NCBI GenBank assembly: GCA_003482555.1
Contig: DMYQ01000289.1
Location: 3,061-16,413, forward strand
Direction of reading: 5' to 3'
Length of the DNA: 13,353 nucleotides
DNA from: Janthinobacterium sp.
Lineage (GTDB): Bacteria; Pseudomonadota; Gammaproteobacteria; Burkholderiales; Burkholderiaceae_D
Part shown: in pieces, positions 1-6,549 of the stretch
Layout of the letters: every line of letters begins with the position of its first letter
How positions within the stretch are numbered: the first letter of the stretch is position 1
Position numbers and translations under genes: made by a program
The notes under the pieces: model-generated
What the model was told of the DNA's origin: nothing
The model's database searches: none
What the model saw: only the letters and a program-made list of their open reading frames with translations

Positions 1-725
1 AGGTTGTTGTGCGGCGCGGGGAAGTCGGCTTTCAGCTCGATGGCCTTGCGGTAACTGGCGCCGGCGGCGTCCAGCTTGCCCTGTTCCTGGTAAATATTTC
101 CGATGTTGCAATGCGTTTCCGCCAAGTCGGGCGCCAGGGACAGCCCGATTTCATAGCTGGCGCAGGCTTCGTCGAGTTTGCCGAGCGCGCGCAGCACGTT
201 GCCCAGCTTGTTGTACAGGTCGACGTCGTCCGGCGTCAGGGCCAGCGCGGCTAGGTAACATTCGACCGCTTCGGCGGGGTTGCCGTGGGCCGCCAGGGCA
301 TTGCCGAGGTTGCAATGCACTTCGGCCCAGCCAGGCTGGAACGACAGCGCCGCGCGGTAGGCGGCGATGGCTTCATTGGGGCGCTCGAGCGCGAACAGGG
401 CGTTGCCCAGGCTATTGTGCGTCTTGCCGTCGCCCGGTTGCAGGGCCAGCGCCTGCCGGTAGCAGGCGATGGCATCGTCCAGCCGGCCCTGCTGCTTGTA
501 GACCCGTCCCAGGTTCAGGTGGTAGGCGGCGATCGTCGGCTGGGCCGCGATGGCTTGCGTGATCAATTCGGCCGCGCGCCCGTATTGGCCCCGCTGGCAG
601 GCGATTTCGCCCAGCAGGTGCAAGGCGTCCGGCACCGAGGCATTGTTGGCGAGCAATTGCAGGTAGAGCGCTTCGGCTTCCGACAGGCGGCCGGCGAGGT
701 GGTGTTGCAGGGCGGCTTGCAGCAT
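1..725 (-). CDS. Tetratricopeptide-repeat protein, 3' end outside window
   Basis: The reading frame starts at the ATG at 725-723 and stays open for 241 codons to the left edge, so the C-terminus is missing. The visible protein is an almost unbroken array of about seven 34-residue TPR units with the usual W/LG-Y-A-F-A-P spacing, for example the motifs HLNLGRVYKQQGRLDDAI, THNSLGNALF and VHCNLGNALAAHGNPAEAV. There is no signal peptide and no membrane segment in this part. TPR arrays of this style often precede a glycosyltransferase (GT41/SPINDLY-like), a sulfotransferase or another catalytic domain, but nothing of that kind is inside the window, so only protein-protein interaction can be supported. 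Upstream is the terminator of the diguanylate cyclase gene, so it is probably transcribed separately; the Shine-Dalgarno is weak (GGAA about 9 nt before ATG). TPR assignment is sure; any function is not. Confidence 0.88.
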   Translation of the reverse strand, partial: MLQAALQHHLAGRLSEAEALYLQLLANNASVPDALHLLGEIACQRGQYGRAAELITQAIAAQPTIAAYHLNLGRVYKQQGRLDDAIACYRQALALQPGDGKTHNSLGNALFALERPNEAIAAYRAALSFQPGWAEVHCNLGNALAAHGNPAEAVECYLAALALTPDDVDLYNKLGNVLRALGKLDEACASYEIGLSLAPDLAETHCNIGNIYQEQGKLDAAGASYRKAIELKADFPAPHNN

Positions 726-744
726 GATGACGGTTCCATTGAAC

Positions 745-811
745 AAAACAAAATGCCGCCCGGAGCTTATCCGGGCGGCATGGTTGGCGGCGGCGCCCCC
801 CGCGCCGCCAA
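745..811 (-). terminator. Tandem-hairpin intrinsic terminator of the diguanylate cyclase gene
   Basis: Read on the minus strand, just after the GGDEF gene stop, there are two hairpins. The first (811-784) pairs TTGGCGGCG with CGCCGCCAA across a 10-nt loop. The second (781-753) has a perfect 11-bp stem, ATGCCGCCCGG with CCGGGCGGCAT, and a 7-nt loop, and runs directly into TTTTGTTTTG. The second hairpin plus T-tract is a textbook Rho-independent terminator for leftward transcription; the first may add strength or be part of a larger fold. Confidence 0.85.
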
Positions 812-842
812 TACTACACCCACTACATCGACTTCATCCACT

Positions 843-2465
843 TCAGTCGGCCACCACCACCCGGTTCTTGCCGGTCTGCTTGGCTTGATACATGGCGCGG
901 TCGGCGCGCTTGACCAGGGCGGCCTGGTCTTCATTGGGCAGGCGCAGGGCGACCCCGGCGGAAAAGGTGATCAAGACTTTTTCGTTTTCATGCAGGAAGA
1001 AGTGCTTGGTCAGTTCGCGCTGCAGCCGCGTCATGGTCTGGGCCGCCGCGTCGACCGAGGTTTCCGGCAGCAAAATGAGGAATTCCTCGCCGCCGAAGCG
1101 GGCGATCACGTCCATCGAGCGCAGGGTGTCCTTGACGATCTTGACCAGGTGCTTGAGGGCGGCGTCGCCGGCCAGGTGGCCGTAAGTGTCGTTGAGGCGC
1201 TTGAAATCGTCCAGGTCGAGCATGGCCACGCACAGCGGCGTGCCGCGGCGGTCGGCGCGCGCCGTCTCGCGCTCGAACACATCGTCCAGGCCGCGCCGGT
1301 TCAGGCTGCCCGTCAACTGGTCTTCGCGCACCAGTTCGCTCATATGCTGGAGCTTCGCTTCCAGGGTGTGGATGCGCACTTCCGCGTCCTGCACTTCCTG
1401 GCGCGCCAGCACCATCTTGTCGCGCGCCCGCAGCGCTTCGGTCTGCACCAGGCGGGTTTCCCGCAGCACTTCGTCGAGCACGTTATTGAGCTCGCCAATA
1501 TTCTCGGCCTTGCTGATCTTGGCGGAATAACCGCCTATCTTTTCATGGTAGTCGCCGGTGCTGGCGGCAACCTGGCCGAGGCGGTCGATGAAGGTCATCA
1601 TCATGTTCTTGACGGTCAGCTTGACGTCCGCCAGGCTGTGCTTGAGCTGGCTCTGCTTGTAAATCACTTCCTTCAGGCTGCGCGTGGCGTCTTCCAGGGC
1701 GCGCTGGTCGAGCGGGCCGGAGATCAGGTTTTGCACGGCGTCGATCTGGCCGCGCAGCCAGCTGTCCTCGTCGAGCAATTCGCTGACGTTTTCCAGCAAG
1801 AGCTTGAACAGGCGCAGCAGCAATTCCTGCTGTTCCGCCGTGTCGCCGCTCTTCAATTCGATCTGGTAGCACAATTGCTTCAGGCGCAGGGCGATCTCGC
1901 CCAGCGCTTCCTCGGAGTGGGCTTGCTTGACGGCGCTGCCCAGCGATTCGGACTCGGCCACCAGGGTCGGGCTGCCGGCCAGCAGGGAGGCGACGGCGAA
2001 GGTCAGGGTGCGGCTGAGCAAGTCGCGCAAGAGCCGGGTCTGCTCGCCATCGGGCTGGGCGGCCGTTTCGATGCCGCCGCCCTTGCGAATATGCTTGTCG
2101 ACCAGTTGCGACAGGGCCTTGGCGTAACCGTCCCAGTCGCGCGACTTGACGGCGCGGTTGAAGCGGCGCCCGAAATCGGCCAGGTCGCCCACCGACTCGG
2201 TCATCCTGACGGCAAACTGGCCCAGCACGTTTTCGGCGCCATCGTCGACAGGGGCGCTGGCGGCCGGCACGGCGGGCGTTTCGGGCGGCTCGACGATGCC
2301 GGCGATTTCATTGTAGATGTCGCGGTAGGCGTGCGGCGTGGGCGCGATGCGGCGCGTGGCCAGGCGCCGGAATGCTTCGCGGGCGATATCGGCCGGGTTT
2401 TGCGCGGCGGCGCCGGTGGCGGCCAAAGAGCTTGCGGGGGCCGGAGGGGACGATTTGCTTGACAT
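843..2465 (-). CDS. Diguanylate cyclase (GGDEF domain) with long helical N-terminus
   Basis: Predicted 540-residue cytoplasmic enzyme making c-di-GMP from two GTP. The C-terminal GGDEF domain (about residues 370-540) has the active-site signature GGEEF at 458-462, preceded by RSMD at 449-452. This sits exactly five residues before it, as expected for the inhibitory I-site RxxD, so product feedback is likely. The metal/GTP-binding stretch LDLDDFKRLNDTYGH is intact. The N-terminus is a mostly helical region containing TPHAYRDIYNEIAG (about 43-56), a module seen before GGDEF domains in several proteobacteria, followed by helices and a coiled coil (about 310-365); no membrane span is visible. I chose the ATG at 2465 because AGAAGG lies 9 nt before it; an upstream in-frame TTG at 2501 would add 12 residues. 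It lies 140 nt after the response regulator gene on the same strand and may be a target or partner of that two-component system (inference). Confidence 0.93.
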   Translation of the reverse strand: MSSKSSPPAPASSLAATGAAAQNPADIAREAFRRLATRRIAPTPHAYRDIYNEIAGIVEPPETPAVPAASAPVDDGAENVLGQFAVRMTESVGDLADFGRRFNRAVKSRDWDGYAKALSQLVDKHIRKGGGIETAAQPDGEQTRLLRDLLSRTLTFAVASLLAGSPTLVAESESLGSAVKQAHSEEALGEIALRLKQLCYQIELKSGDTAEQQELLLRLFKLLLENVSELLDEDSWLRGQIDAVQNLISGPLDQRALEDATRSLKEVIYKQSQLKHSLADVKLTVKNMMMTFIDRLGQVAASTGDYHEKIGGYSAKISKAENIGELNNVLDEVLRETRLVQTEALRARDKMVLARQEVQDAEVRIHTLEAKLQHMSELVREDQLTGSLNRRGLDDVFERETARADRRGTPLCVAMLDLDDFKRLNDTYGHLAGDAALKHLVKIVKDTLRSMDVIARFGGEEFLILLPETSVDAAAQTMTRLQRELTKHFFLHENEKVLITFSAGVALRLPNEDQAALVKRADRAMYQAKQTGKNRVVVAD

Positions 2466-2500
2466 GATGCAATGCCTTCTTTTGGTTTTGCTATGAGTCA

Positions 2501-2527
2501 ATCATAAGCGAGGCCAGCCTTTGACCA
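2501..2527 (-). promoter_or_regulatory. Possible sigma70 promoter of the diguanylate cyclase gene
   Basis: On the minus strand TATGAT (2506-2501) matches the -10 consensus at 5 of 6 bases. TGGTCA (2527-2522) is a 4-of-6 match to a -35 box, but the spacer is a short 15 nt. The implied transcription start would leave a leader of about 30 nt with the AGAAGG ribosome site. Moderate to weak evidence. Confidence 0.35.
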
Positions 2528-2546
2528 TTCCTGAATTAGCGCCCCG

Positions 2547-2573
2547 AAAGTAGCTTACTTTGCAGCTTACTTT
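2547..2573 (-). repeat. Tandem 10-bp direct repeat with an embedded palindrome between regulator and cyclase genes
   Basis: AGCTTACTTT occurs at 2552-2561 and again at 2564-2573, a 12-nt period, about one helical turn. The left copy also forms AAAGTA-GCT-TACTTT (2547-2561), a perfect 6-bp inverted repeat. It lies upstream of the putative cyclase promoter on the minus strand, a suitable place for a regulator-binding site. It could instead be a weak hairpin after the response regulator gene, but there is no T-tract. Confidence 0.4.
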
Positions 2574-2605
2574 ACCGCCACCGTGACCGCCACCTTTGCC
2601 GATCC

Positions 2606-3253
2606 TCATTCGATCAACTGGTTCTTGATCGCGTAGTGGGTCAGTTCCGCGCTGTTTTTCAACTTCATCTTCAGCAGCAAACGGGCCCGGTACTCGCTCA
2701 CCGTCTTCACCGACAGCGACAGTTCCTGGGCGATCGCCCCCACCGTCTTGCCGGAAGCGATCATGGTTAGGGTCTGGTACTCGCGGTCGGACAGGGTGTC
2801 GTGCAGCGGCGTGTCGTGGTCTTCGCCGACGGCGTTCGCCAATTCCTGGGCCAGGGCCGCGCTGATGTATTTTAAACCAGCGGCGACCTGGCGTATCGCC
2901 GTCACCAGTTCGCGCGGCGCGCTTTGCTTGGTCAGGTAGCCGGACGCGCCTGCCTTCAGCGAGCGGATCGCGTACTGGTCTTCGCGGTGCATGGACAGCA
3001 TCAGCACGGCCACCTCTGGTTTTTCCTTCTTGATCTGTTTCAAGACATCGATGCCGCTGCGGTCCGGCATGGAAATATCGAGCAATATCACCTGGCATTC
3101 GGCGTTGCGGAACAACTTGATCGCATCGAGGCCGTTTTCCGCCTCGCCGGCGACCACGATGTCGCCGGTCTCGGCCAGGATTTGCTTCAAGCCTTCGCGC
3201 ACGATCGCGTGGTCATCGGCGATGAAGACCTTGATGGTGGCTTTTTCTGTCAT
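2606..3253 (-). CDS. NarL/FixJ-type response regulator (REC + LuxR HTH)
   Basis: A 215-residue DNA-binding response regulator. Residues 7-123 form a receiver domain with acidic pocket D13/D14, phospho-acceptor D59 in the motif VILLDISMPDRSG, and conserved K109 in GYLTKQS. Residues about 150-210 form a LuxR-type helix-turn-helix (LSDREYQTLTMIASG, then IAQELSLSVKTVSEYRARLL). The start is the ATG at 3253, because its first bases overlap the TGA of the kinase gene (ATGA, 4-nt overlap) and GAAGAAG precedes it; a long upstream extension in this frame is only a shadow of the kinase gene. The overlap implies translational coupling and makes the kinase its cognate partner. The DNA target is unknown; the nearby diguanylate cyclase gene is a candidate. 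Overall layout resembles UvrY/GacA/DegU-class regulators, too general for a gene symbol. Confidence 0.95.
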   Translation of the reverse strand: MTEKATIKVFIADDHAIVREGLKQILAETGDIVVAGEAENGLDAIKLFRNAECQVILLDISMPDRSGIDVLKQIKKEKPEVAVLMLSMHREDQYAIRSLKAGASGYLTKQSAPRELVTAIRQVAAGLKYISAALAQELANAVGEDHDTPLHDTLSDREYQTLTMIASGKTVGAIAQELSLSVKTVSEYRARLLLKMKLKNSAELTHYAIKNQLIE

Positions 3254-4773
3254 TGCTTCTTCATGTGGCTTGGTTGGGGGCTGACCGCGCCTGCGGCGGC
3301 GGCAGCCGCTATTATGGCCTCCCTGGGCGAGACTAGCTTGATTTTGATGGCCACCACCGTGCCGCCGCCGGCCGCGTGGCTCAGGGTCAGGCTGCCGCCC
3401 AGGGCGTTGGCGCGCTCGGCCATGCCGCGGATGCCGAACGATTTCGGCTTGGCGCGGTCGCTTTGGCGGATGCCGGCGCCATTGTCGGTGATCTTCAGGC
3501 TGATGTGGTGGCGCAGGCGGGCCAGGCGCACCGTGACCCGGCTCGCATGCGCGTGCTTGGCGATATTCGTCAGCGCTTCCTGGAAGATGCGGAACAGGGT
3601 GGTGGCCTGGTCCAGATCGAGTTCGATCTCTTTCTGGTTCGAGACGAAGTGGCAGGGCACGCCGGTCTGGGTCTGGAATTCCTGGCTTTGCCATTCGAGG
3701 GCGGCGACGATGCCCAGATCGAGCATCGAGGGTCGCAAGTCGAGCGAAATGCGGTGCACCGCCTCGATGCTGCGGTCGACCAGTTCATCGAGGTAGGCGG
3801 CTTTGTCGAGCAGGGCGGTGGACTCGGGCGGCAGGCGCTTGGCCAGCATCGCCAGCGCCATCTTGATGGCCGTCAGGTTGCCGCCCAGGTCGTCGTGAAT
3901 TTCGCGCGCGATGCGGGTGCGTTCCTGTTCCTTGACGGTTTCAACGTGGGCCGTCAGTTCGGCCAGGCGCGCGCGCGAGTGTTTCACTTCCAGCTGCTCC
4001 AGGCGGCTCTCGGTGATATTGGTCATGATGCCTTCCCACTGCACGCCGCCGCCGGCCAGGGCGCGCGGGGTCGAGCGCAGATTGATCCACTTGACGTCCT
4101 TCCAGGCGTCGACCCAGATGCGGCCTTCCCAGTTCCAGCTCCACAGCGCCGTTTTTGACGCTTGCATGGAATCGAGGTAAGACTTGCGGTCGTCGATCAG
4201 GATCAGCTCGAGGAACAGTTCCGGGCGCTGGTGCAACTGCGCCGCCGTCAGTCCCAGCAAGGCCTGGCAACCGTCGCTCAGGTAGGGAAAGGAGACGGCG
4301 CCGTCGCCGTGCAGGAAAAACTGATACACCAGGCCGGGCGTGTTCGAGACGATGGCGTTGAAGCGCGACTGCACCTGTTCCAGCGCGGCGGCGCTCGCTT
4401 GTGGCACGCTCAAGTCTTCGCCCATGGCCAGCAGCAGGGCGCGGCCGGCGGCGTCGGCGCGCAGCAGGCGCAGGCCGATCGGGTAGTGGGAACCGTCGGC
4501 GCGGCGGTGTTCGGTGTGCAGGGCCAGCTCGGCGCCATCCCCGCCCAGGGTGGCCAGCAGGGCCGCGAAGGGGGCCGCTTCCAGCTGCGGCGCCAGGTCC
4601 AGCGGACCCATCGTCAGCAGCTCGGCGGCGCCGTAGCGCAGGTTGCGGCGGGCGGCCGGATTGACGTCGACGAAACGCAGGGTGGCCGCGTCGATCAGGT
4701 AAATCTCGGACGGCGAGGCGCGCAGCACGGCCGTCAGGCAGTCGGGCGCGGAAGGGGGCTGGGTGCTTGTCAT
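3250..4773 (-). CDS. Soluble PAS-domain sensor histidine kinase (HisKA_3 / NarX-DegS type)
   Basis: A 507-residue kinase with no signal peptide or membrane span, hence a cytoplasmic sensor. The N-terminus carries two PAS-like modules (about 13-120 and 133-260); the second keeps a PAC-like end, VQWEGIMTNITESRLEQ. A coiled linker leads to the HisKA_3 dimerisation segment with phospho-acceptor H293 in REIHDDLGGNLTAIK. The HATPase_c domain shows the N box FQEALTNIAKHA (N403), G1 DNGAGI (430-435) and G2 SFGIRGM (445-451). The last 25 residues are an alanine-rich tail. The gene starts at the ATG at 4773, 31 nt after the membrane-protein gene, and overlaps the response regulator by 4 nt. The signal is unknown; PAS modules of this kind may bind haem, flavin or small ligands, and no diagnostic residue is recognisable here. 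Confidence 0.95.
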   Translation of the reverse strand: MTSTQPPSAPDCLTAVLRASPSEIYLIDAATLRFVDVNPAARRNLRYGAAELLTMGPLDLAPQLEAAPFAALLATLGGDGAELALHTEHRRADGSHYPIGLRLLRADAAGRALLLAMGEDLSVPQASAAALEQVQSRFNAIVSNTPGLVYQFFLHGDGAVSFPYLSDGCQALLGLTAAQLHQRPELFLELILIDDRKSYLDSMQASKTALWSWNWEGRIWVDAWKDVKWINLRSTPRALAGGGVQWEGIMTNITESRLEQLEVKHSRARLAELTAHVETVKEQERTRIAREIHDDLGGNLTAIKMALAMLAKRLPPESTALLDKAAYLDELVDRSIEAVHRISLDLRPSMLDLGIVAALEWQSQEFQTQTGVPCHFVSNQKEIELDLDQATTLFRIFQEALTNIAKHAHASRVTVRLARLRHHISLKITDNGAGIRQSDRAKPKSFGIRGMAERANALGGSLTLSHAAGGGTVVAIKIKLVSPREAIIAAAAAAGAVSPQPSHMKKQ

Positions 4774-4779
4774 GTAGCC

Positions 4780-4808
4780 ATTGTAAGAGCTGGGAGGGCG
4801 GCCGTCAC
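4780..4808 (-). promoter_or_regulatory. Putative promoter of the kinase-regulator operon, possibly leaderless
   Basis: On the minus strand GTGACG (4808-4803, 4 of 6 to TTGACA) and TACAAT (4785-4780, 5 of 6 to TATAAT) are separated by exactly 17 nt. Only six bases separate TACAAT from the kinase ATG, so the start point would fall at or next to the ATG, giving a leaderless mRNA. There is also no Shine-Dalgarno before this ATG. The -35 overlaps the stop codon of the preceding membrane-protein gene. Confidence 0.5.
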
Positions 4809-5386
4809 GGGCGCGTGCGCCGCGCCCGCCACAGGGCGGTAAAACGGCGCAGCACGCGCGCGCCGCGGCTGCGGGCCCGGCGCCGGGCCGGCTTGTTCCG
4901 CGTCGCCCCGTCGCGCCAGGCGTTCAGGCGGCGCCAGGCGCGCGTGGCGCGCAGCCGGCCCGTCCAGCGGTTCTTGAGCACGAGGAACTTGCCGTTCCAG
5001 CGGGCGAACCAGTCCAGGGACAGCAAATTCGGCCGCGTCAGCGTGTACAGCCGCGCCACTGCGGCGGCCCCGCCCAGCTTGGCCAGCACGATCACGGCCA
5101 CGCCGGCGCAAGCGTGGCCCTCGGCGATGGCCATGAGGGCCAGCACCTTGACGGGAAACAGCAGCAGGGCCGGCAGCACGAAGGCGACCAGGGCCGGATA
5201 CGGCGGCAGGCGGCGGATGCGGTCTTCCAGCGCGTGCAGTGGCGGCAAGCGGGCCAGCGTTTGCATCACGCGGGCGCCCGTTCGCCACAGGAATTCTTCC
5301 AGCAGCAGAAACAGCGCGGCGGCGTAGACCAGGGGCGCGAACAGGCGACGCCTGAACTTGCTGAACTTGTTATATCGTCGTCTCAT
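4805..5386 (-). CDS. Conserved basic integral membrane protein, function unknown
   Basis: A 193-residue protein with three hydrophobic stretches, about residues 15-34, 64-87 and 92-112, then a strongly basic cytoplasmic-looking C-terminal tail (many Arg from about 140 on). Recognisable sequence islands are RRLPPYPALVAF (58-69), FPVKVLALMAIAEGHACAG (77-95) and SLDWFARWNGKF (123-134). I recall a similar pattern in uncharacterised betaproteobacterial membrane proteins, but cannot give a function. The start at 5386 is supported by GGAGG close upstream (spacing only 3-4 nt). It ends 31 nt before the kinase gene on the same strand, so read-through into the signalling operon is possible, and a role next to the soluble sensor is only a guess. 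Divergent from greB. Confidence 0.75.
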   Translation of the reverse strand: MRRRYNKFSKFRRRLFAPLVYAAALFLLLEEFLWRTGARVMQTLARLPPLHALEDRIRRLPPYPALVAFVLPALLLFPVKVLALMAIAEGHACAGVAVIVLAKLGGAAAVARLYTLTRPNLLSLDWFARWNGKFLVLKNRWTGRLRATRAWRRLNAWRDGATRNKPARRRARSRGARVLRRFTALWRARRTRP

Positions 5387-5518
5387 CGGCCTCCATGCGC
5401 GTGGGGGGATACAGCCAGGGCGTAAACCGGACGCGAGTGTGTGTCGGTGAATGATACGTCAAAAAGCCGGGCTTGCCGCGCACGCGGGGTCGCACGGGCA
5501 GGATGGCGCCAGCCCCGC

Positions 5519-5524
5519 TACAAT
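5519..5524 (+). promoter_or_regulatory. Possible -10 box of greB next to the start codon
   Basis: TACAAT (5 of 6 to consensus) ends seven bases before the greB ATG, so initiation would fall at or next to the ATG. No good -35 is found at 15-18 nt upstream (the area reads CGGGCAGG). An AGGCGG between the box and the ATG could act as a Shine-Dalgarno only if transcription starts further upstream. Confidence 0.35.
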
Positions 5525-5531
5525 AGGCGGC

Positions 5532-6098
5532 ATGAATAAAGCATTTATCAAAGAGTCGGACAACGACGACGACGAAGAGGCCGCCGCGCTGGCGCTGGCC
5601 ATTCCCGCCGGCGCGAAAAACTACATCACGCCGGCCGGCTACCAGCGCATCAAGGACGAGTTGCTGCACCTGATAGACGTCGACCGGCCGGAAGTGGTGA
5701 AGATCGTGCACTGGGCCGCGTCGAACGGCGACCGCTCCGAAAACGGCGACTATATCTACGGCAAACGGCGCTTGCGCGAGATCGACCGCCGCATCCGCTT
5801 CCTGACCAAGCGCATGGATCTGGCGGCCATCGTCGACCCCAGCGTGCACCACGGCGGCGACCAGGTGTTTTTCGGCGCCACCGTCACCTACCGCAACCAG
5901 GCCGGCGAGACGCACACCATCACCATCGTCGGCATCGACGAACTCGACCCGCTGAACGGCAAGATCAGCTGGGTCTCGCCGGTGGCGCGCGCCATCACCA
6001 AGGCGCGCGAGGGCGATTCGATCACCTTGAACACGCCGCACGGCGCGGAAGAGCTGGAATTGCTGGAAGTGCGATACCCGGCGCCCGCCGAAGGCTGA
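5532..6098 (+). CDS. greB: Transcription elongation factor GreB
   Basis: A 188-residue protein that binds RNA polymerase through the secondary channel and stimulates cleavage of backtracked RNA. Residues about 30-104 are the N-terminal antiparallel coiled coil, with the acidic tip and its flank conserved as ASNGDRSENGDYIYGK (63-78; D67 and E70 correspond to the Mg-positioning acidic pair) followed by the GreB-diagnostic RLREIDRRIRFLTKR. The C-terminal FKBP-like domain follows (about 110-185), with FFGATVTY and IVGIDELDP. A short acidic extension (DNDDDEEA) precedes the coiled coil. The ATG at 5532 is preferred to an upstream in-frame ATG at 5451 because family similarity begins at MNKAFIK. 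The stop codon is only 2 nt before the dispersed repeat at 6101. Confidence 0.97.
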   Translation: MNKAFIKESDNDDDEEAAALALAIPAGAKNYITPAGYQRIKDELLHLIDVDRPEVVKIVHWAASNGDRSENGDYIYGKRRLREIDRRIRFLTKRMDLAAIVDPSVHHGGDQVFFGATVTYRNQAGETHTITIVGIDELDPLNGKISWVSPVARAITKAREGDSITLNTPHGAEELELLEVRYPAPAEG

Positions 6099-6100
6099 GG

Positions 6101-6230
6101 CGCCCTGCGCAAGCCGGGGCCCGCGCTTCCTTGGCGGGCCGCCGGTCCTTTTCCATTTTGTCCCACCTGATGTGTTTTGGCGCACTCCCCGAAGCGGGAA
6201 GGGGCGCCGGCGTGCCGTTGTGGCTGGCAC
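6101..6230 (+). repeat. Intergenic repeat, left copy
   Basis: This 130-bp stretch matches 11171-11300 in the same orientation and with no gaps: by hand alignment there are 14 mismatches (about 89% identity). The best core, 6151-6186, is identical over 36 bp and contains TTCCATTTTGTCCCACCTGA. It starts 2 nt after the greB stop. I see no transposase, no terminal inverted repeats and no target-site duplication, so I call it a dispersed repeat rather than an insertion sequence. A GGCCCGC...GCGGGCC stem near 6118-6140 in this copy is not conserved in the other. Confidence 0.85.
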
Positions 6231-6345
6231 AGCCGCGCAGGCCGCCGGCGGCGCGACGCCGCTCGGTTCGATCGAGCGGGGCGAGGAGAAAAGCGCCGCC
6301 GCGCCGCTCGGGAGCGCGGTCGCCTACCTGACTCATATACTTTAA
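6231..6345 (+). pseudogene. Headless fragment of the tandem-Cache gene (copy of codons 19-52)
   Basis: 6231-6331 matches 11457-11557, inside the intact Cache gene, over 101 bp with only four mismatches (about 96%). All four change the amino acid (Gly to Ala, Ala to Glu, Leu to Pro, Glu to Gly), which fits unconstrained drift. The fragment keeps the reading frame (GATPLGSIERGE is identical) but has no start codon, signal-peptide start or Shine-Dalgarno; after the homology ends at 6331 the frame closes at a TAA at 6343-6345. It is fused directly to the left repeat: relative to the right copy, 156 nt (11301-11456) are absent, with only 1-2 nt of shared sequence at the junction. Confidence 0.85.
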
Positions 6346-6364
6346 ATGTCGTTCAGTTCAGTCC

Positions 6365-6383
6365 AAAGCTGACCGGCTTTTTT
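6365..6383 (+). terminator. Weak intrinsic terminator-like hairpin
   Basis: AAAGC (6365-6369) pairs with GCTTT (6376-6380) around a 6-nt loop, and the T-tract runs to 6383. It may end rightward transcription from greB and the Cache relic. The stem is only 5 bp, so this is tentative. Its T-tract overlaps the stop codon of the small minus-strand gene. Confidence 0.35.
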
Positions 6384-6534
6384 ACGCCTGAACCTGGCGA
6401 TAAGTGCCGCCGGGCGCCACGATTGGTGTCTCCACATGGTACTTTTCGATAGCAAGTTTCCCAATGTTTTCTATTTTGTAAAGATGCGGACGCTGCTGTG
6501 CCTTGTCATAGAAGCGTCCCCGATAGTCAACCAT
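6382..6534 (-). CDS. Small hypothetical protein, 50 residues
   Basis: A short minus-strand frame with its own strong ribosome site: GGAGGAAG ends about 6-9 nt before the ATG at 6534-6532, and the TAA is at 6384-6382. The product starts MVDYRGRFYDKAQQRP and ends GGTYRQVQA. It is rich in Tyr, Lys, Arg and Gln, with no signal peptide or membrane span. Codon use is mixed (GTT, GGA, GCA, CTT, ATA are all used), unlike the G/C-ending codons of greB or spoT, suggesting acquired DNA. The frame can be extended upstream to a GTG at 6561 but no further because of a stop. It lies in the 5' region of the serine-hydrolase gene, divergent from it. I do not recognise the family; it could also be the C-terminal remnant of a larger gene. 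Confidence 0.5.
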   Translation of the reverse strand: MVDYRGRFYDKAQQRPHLYKIENIGKLAIEKYHVETPIVAPGGTYRQVQA

Positions 6535-6549
6535 AGGAACACTTCCTCC

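Noticed and set aside
285..2462. A 725-codon open frame on the plus strand, plus other long frames at 2924-3796, 3376-4158 and 4162-4842
   Set aside because: They are antisense shadows of the TPR, GGDEF, regulator and kinase genes: composition is rich in Gln/Gly/Val/Arg with no domain, and the minus-strand frames have clear family motifs.
5370..6230. A 286-codon minus-strand frame across greB
   Set aside because: It is antisense to the unmistakable greB gene and has no recognisable motif; similarity of its start to the minus-strand reading of 11190-11300 only reflects the shared DNA repeat.
6101..6230. Insertion sequence or CRISPR-like element at the repeats
   Set aside because: There are only two copies 5 kb apart, no transposase, no terminal inverted repeats, no target duplication and no regular spacers.
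6436..6549. Longer N-terminus for the serine hydrolase starting at 6436
   Set aside because: It would bury a clear lipoprotein signal peptide 38 residues inside the protein; the ATG at 6550 starts exactly at the signal peptide.
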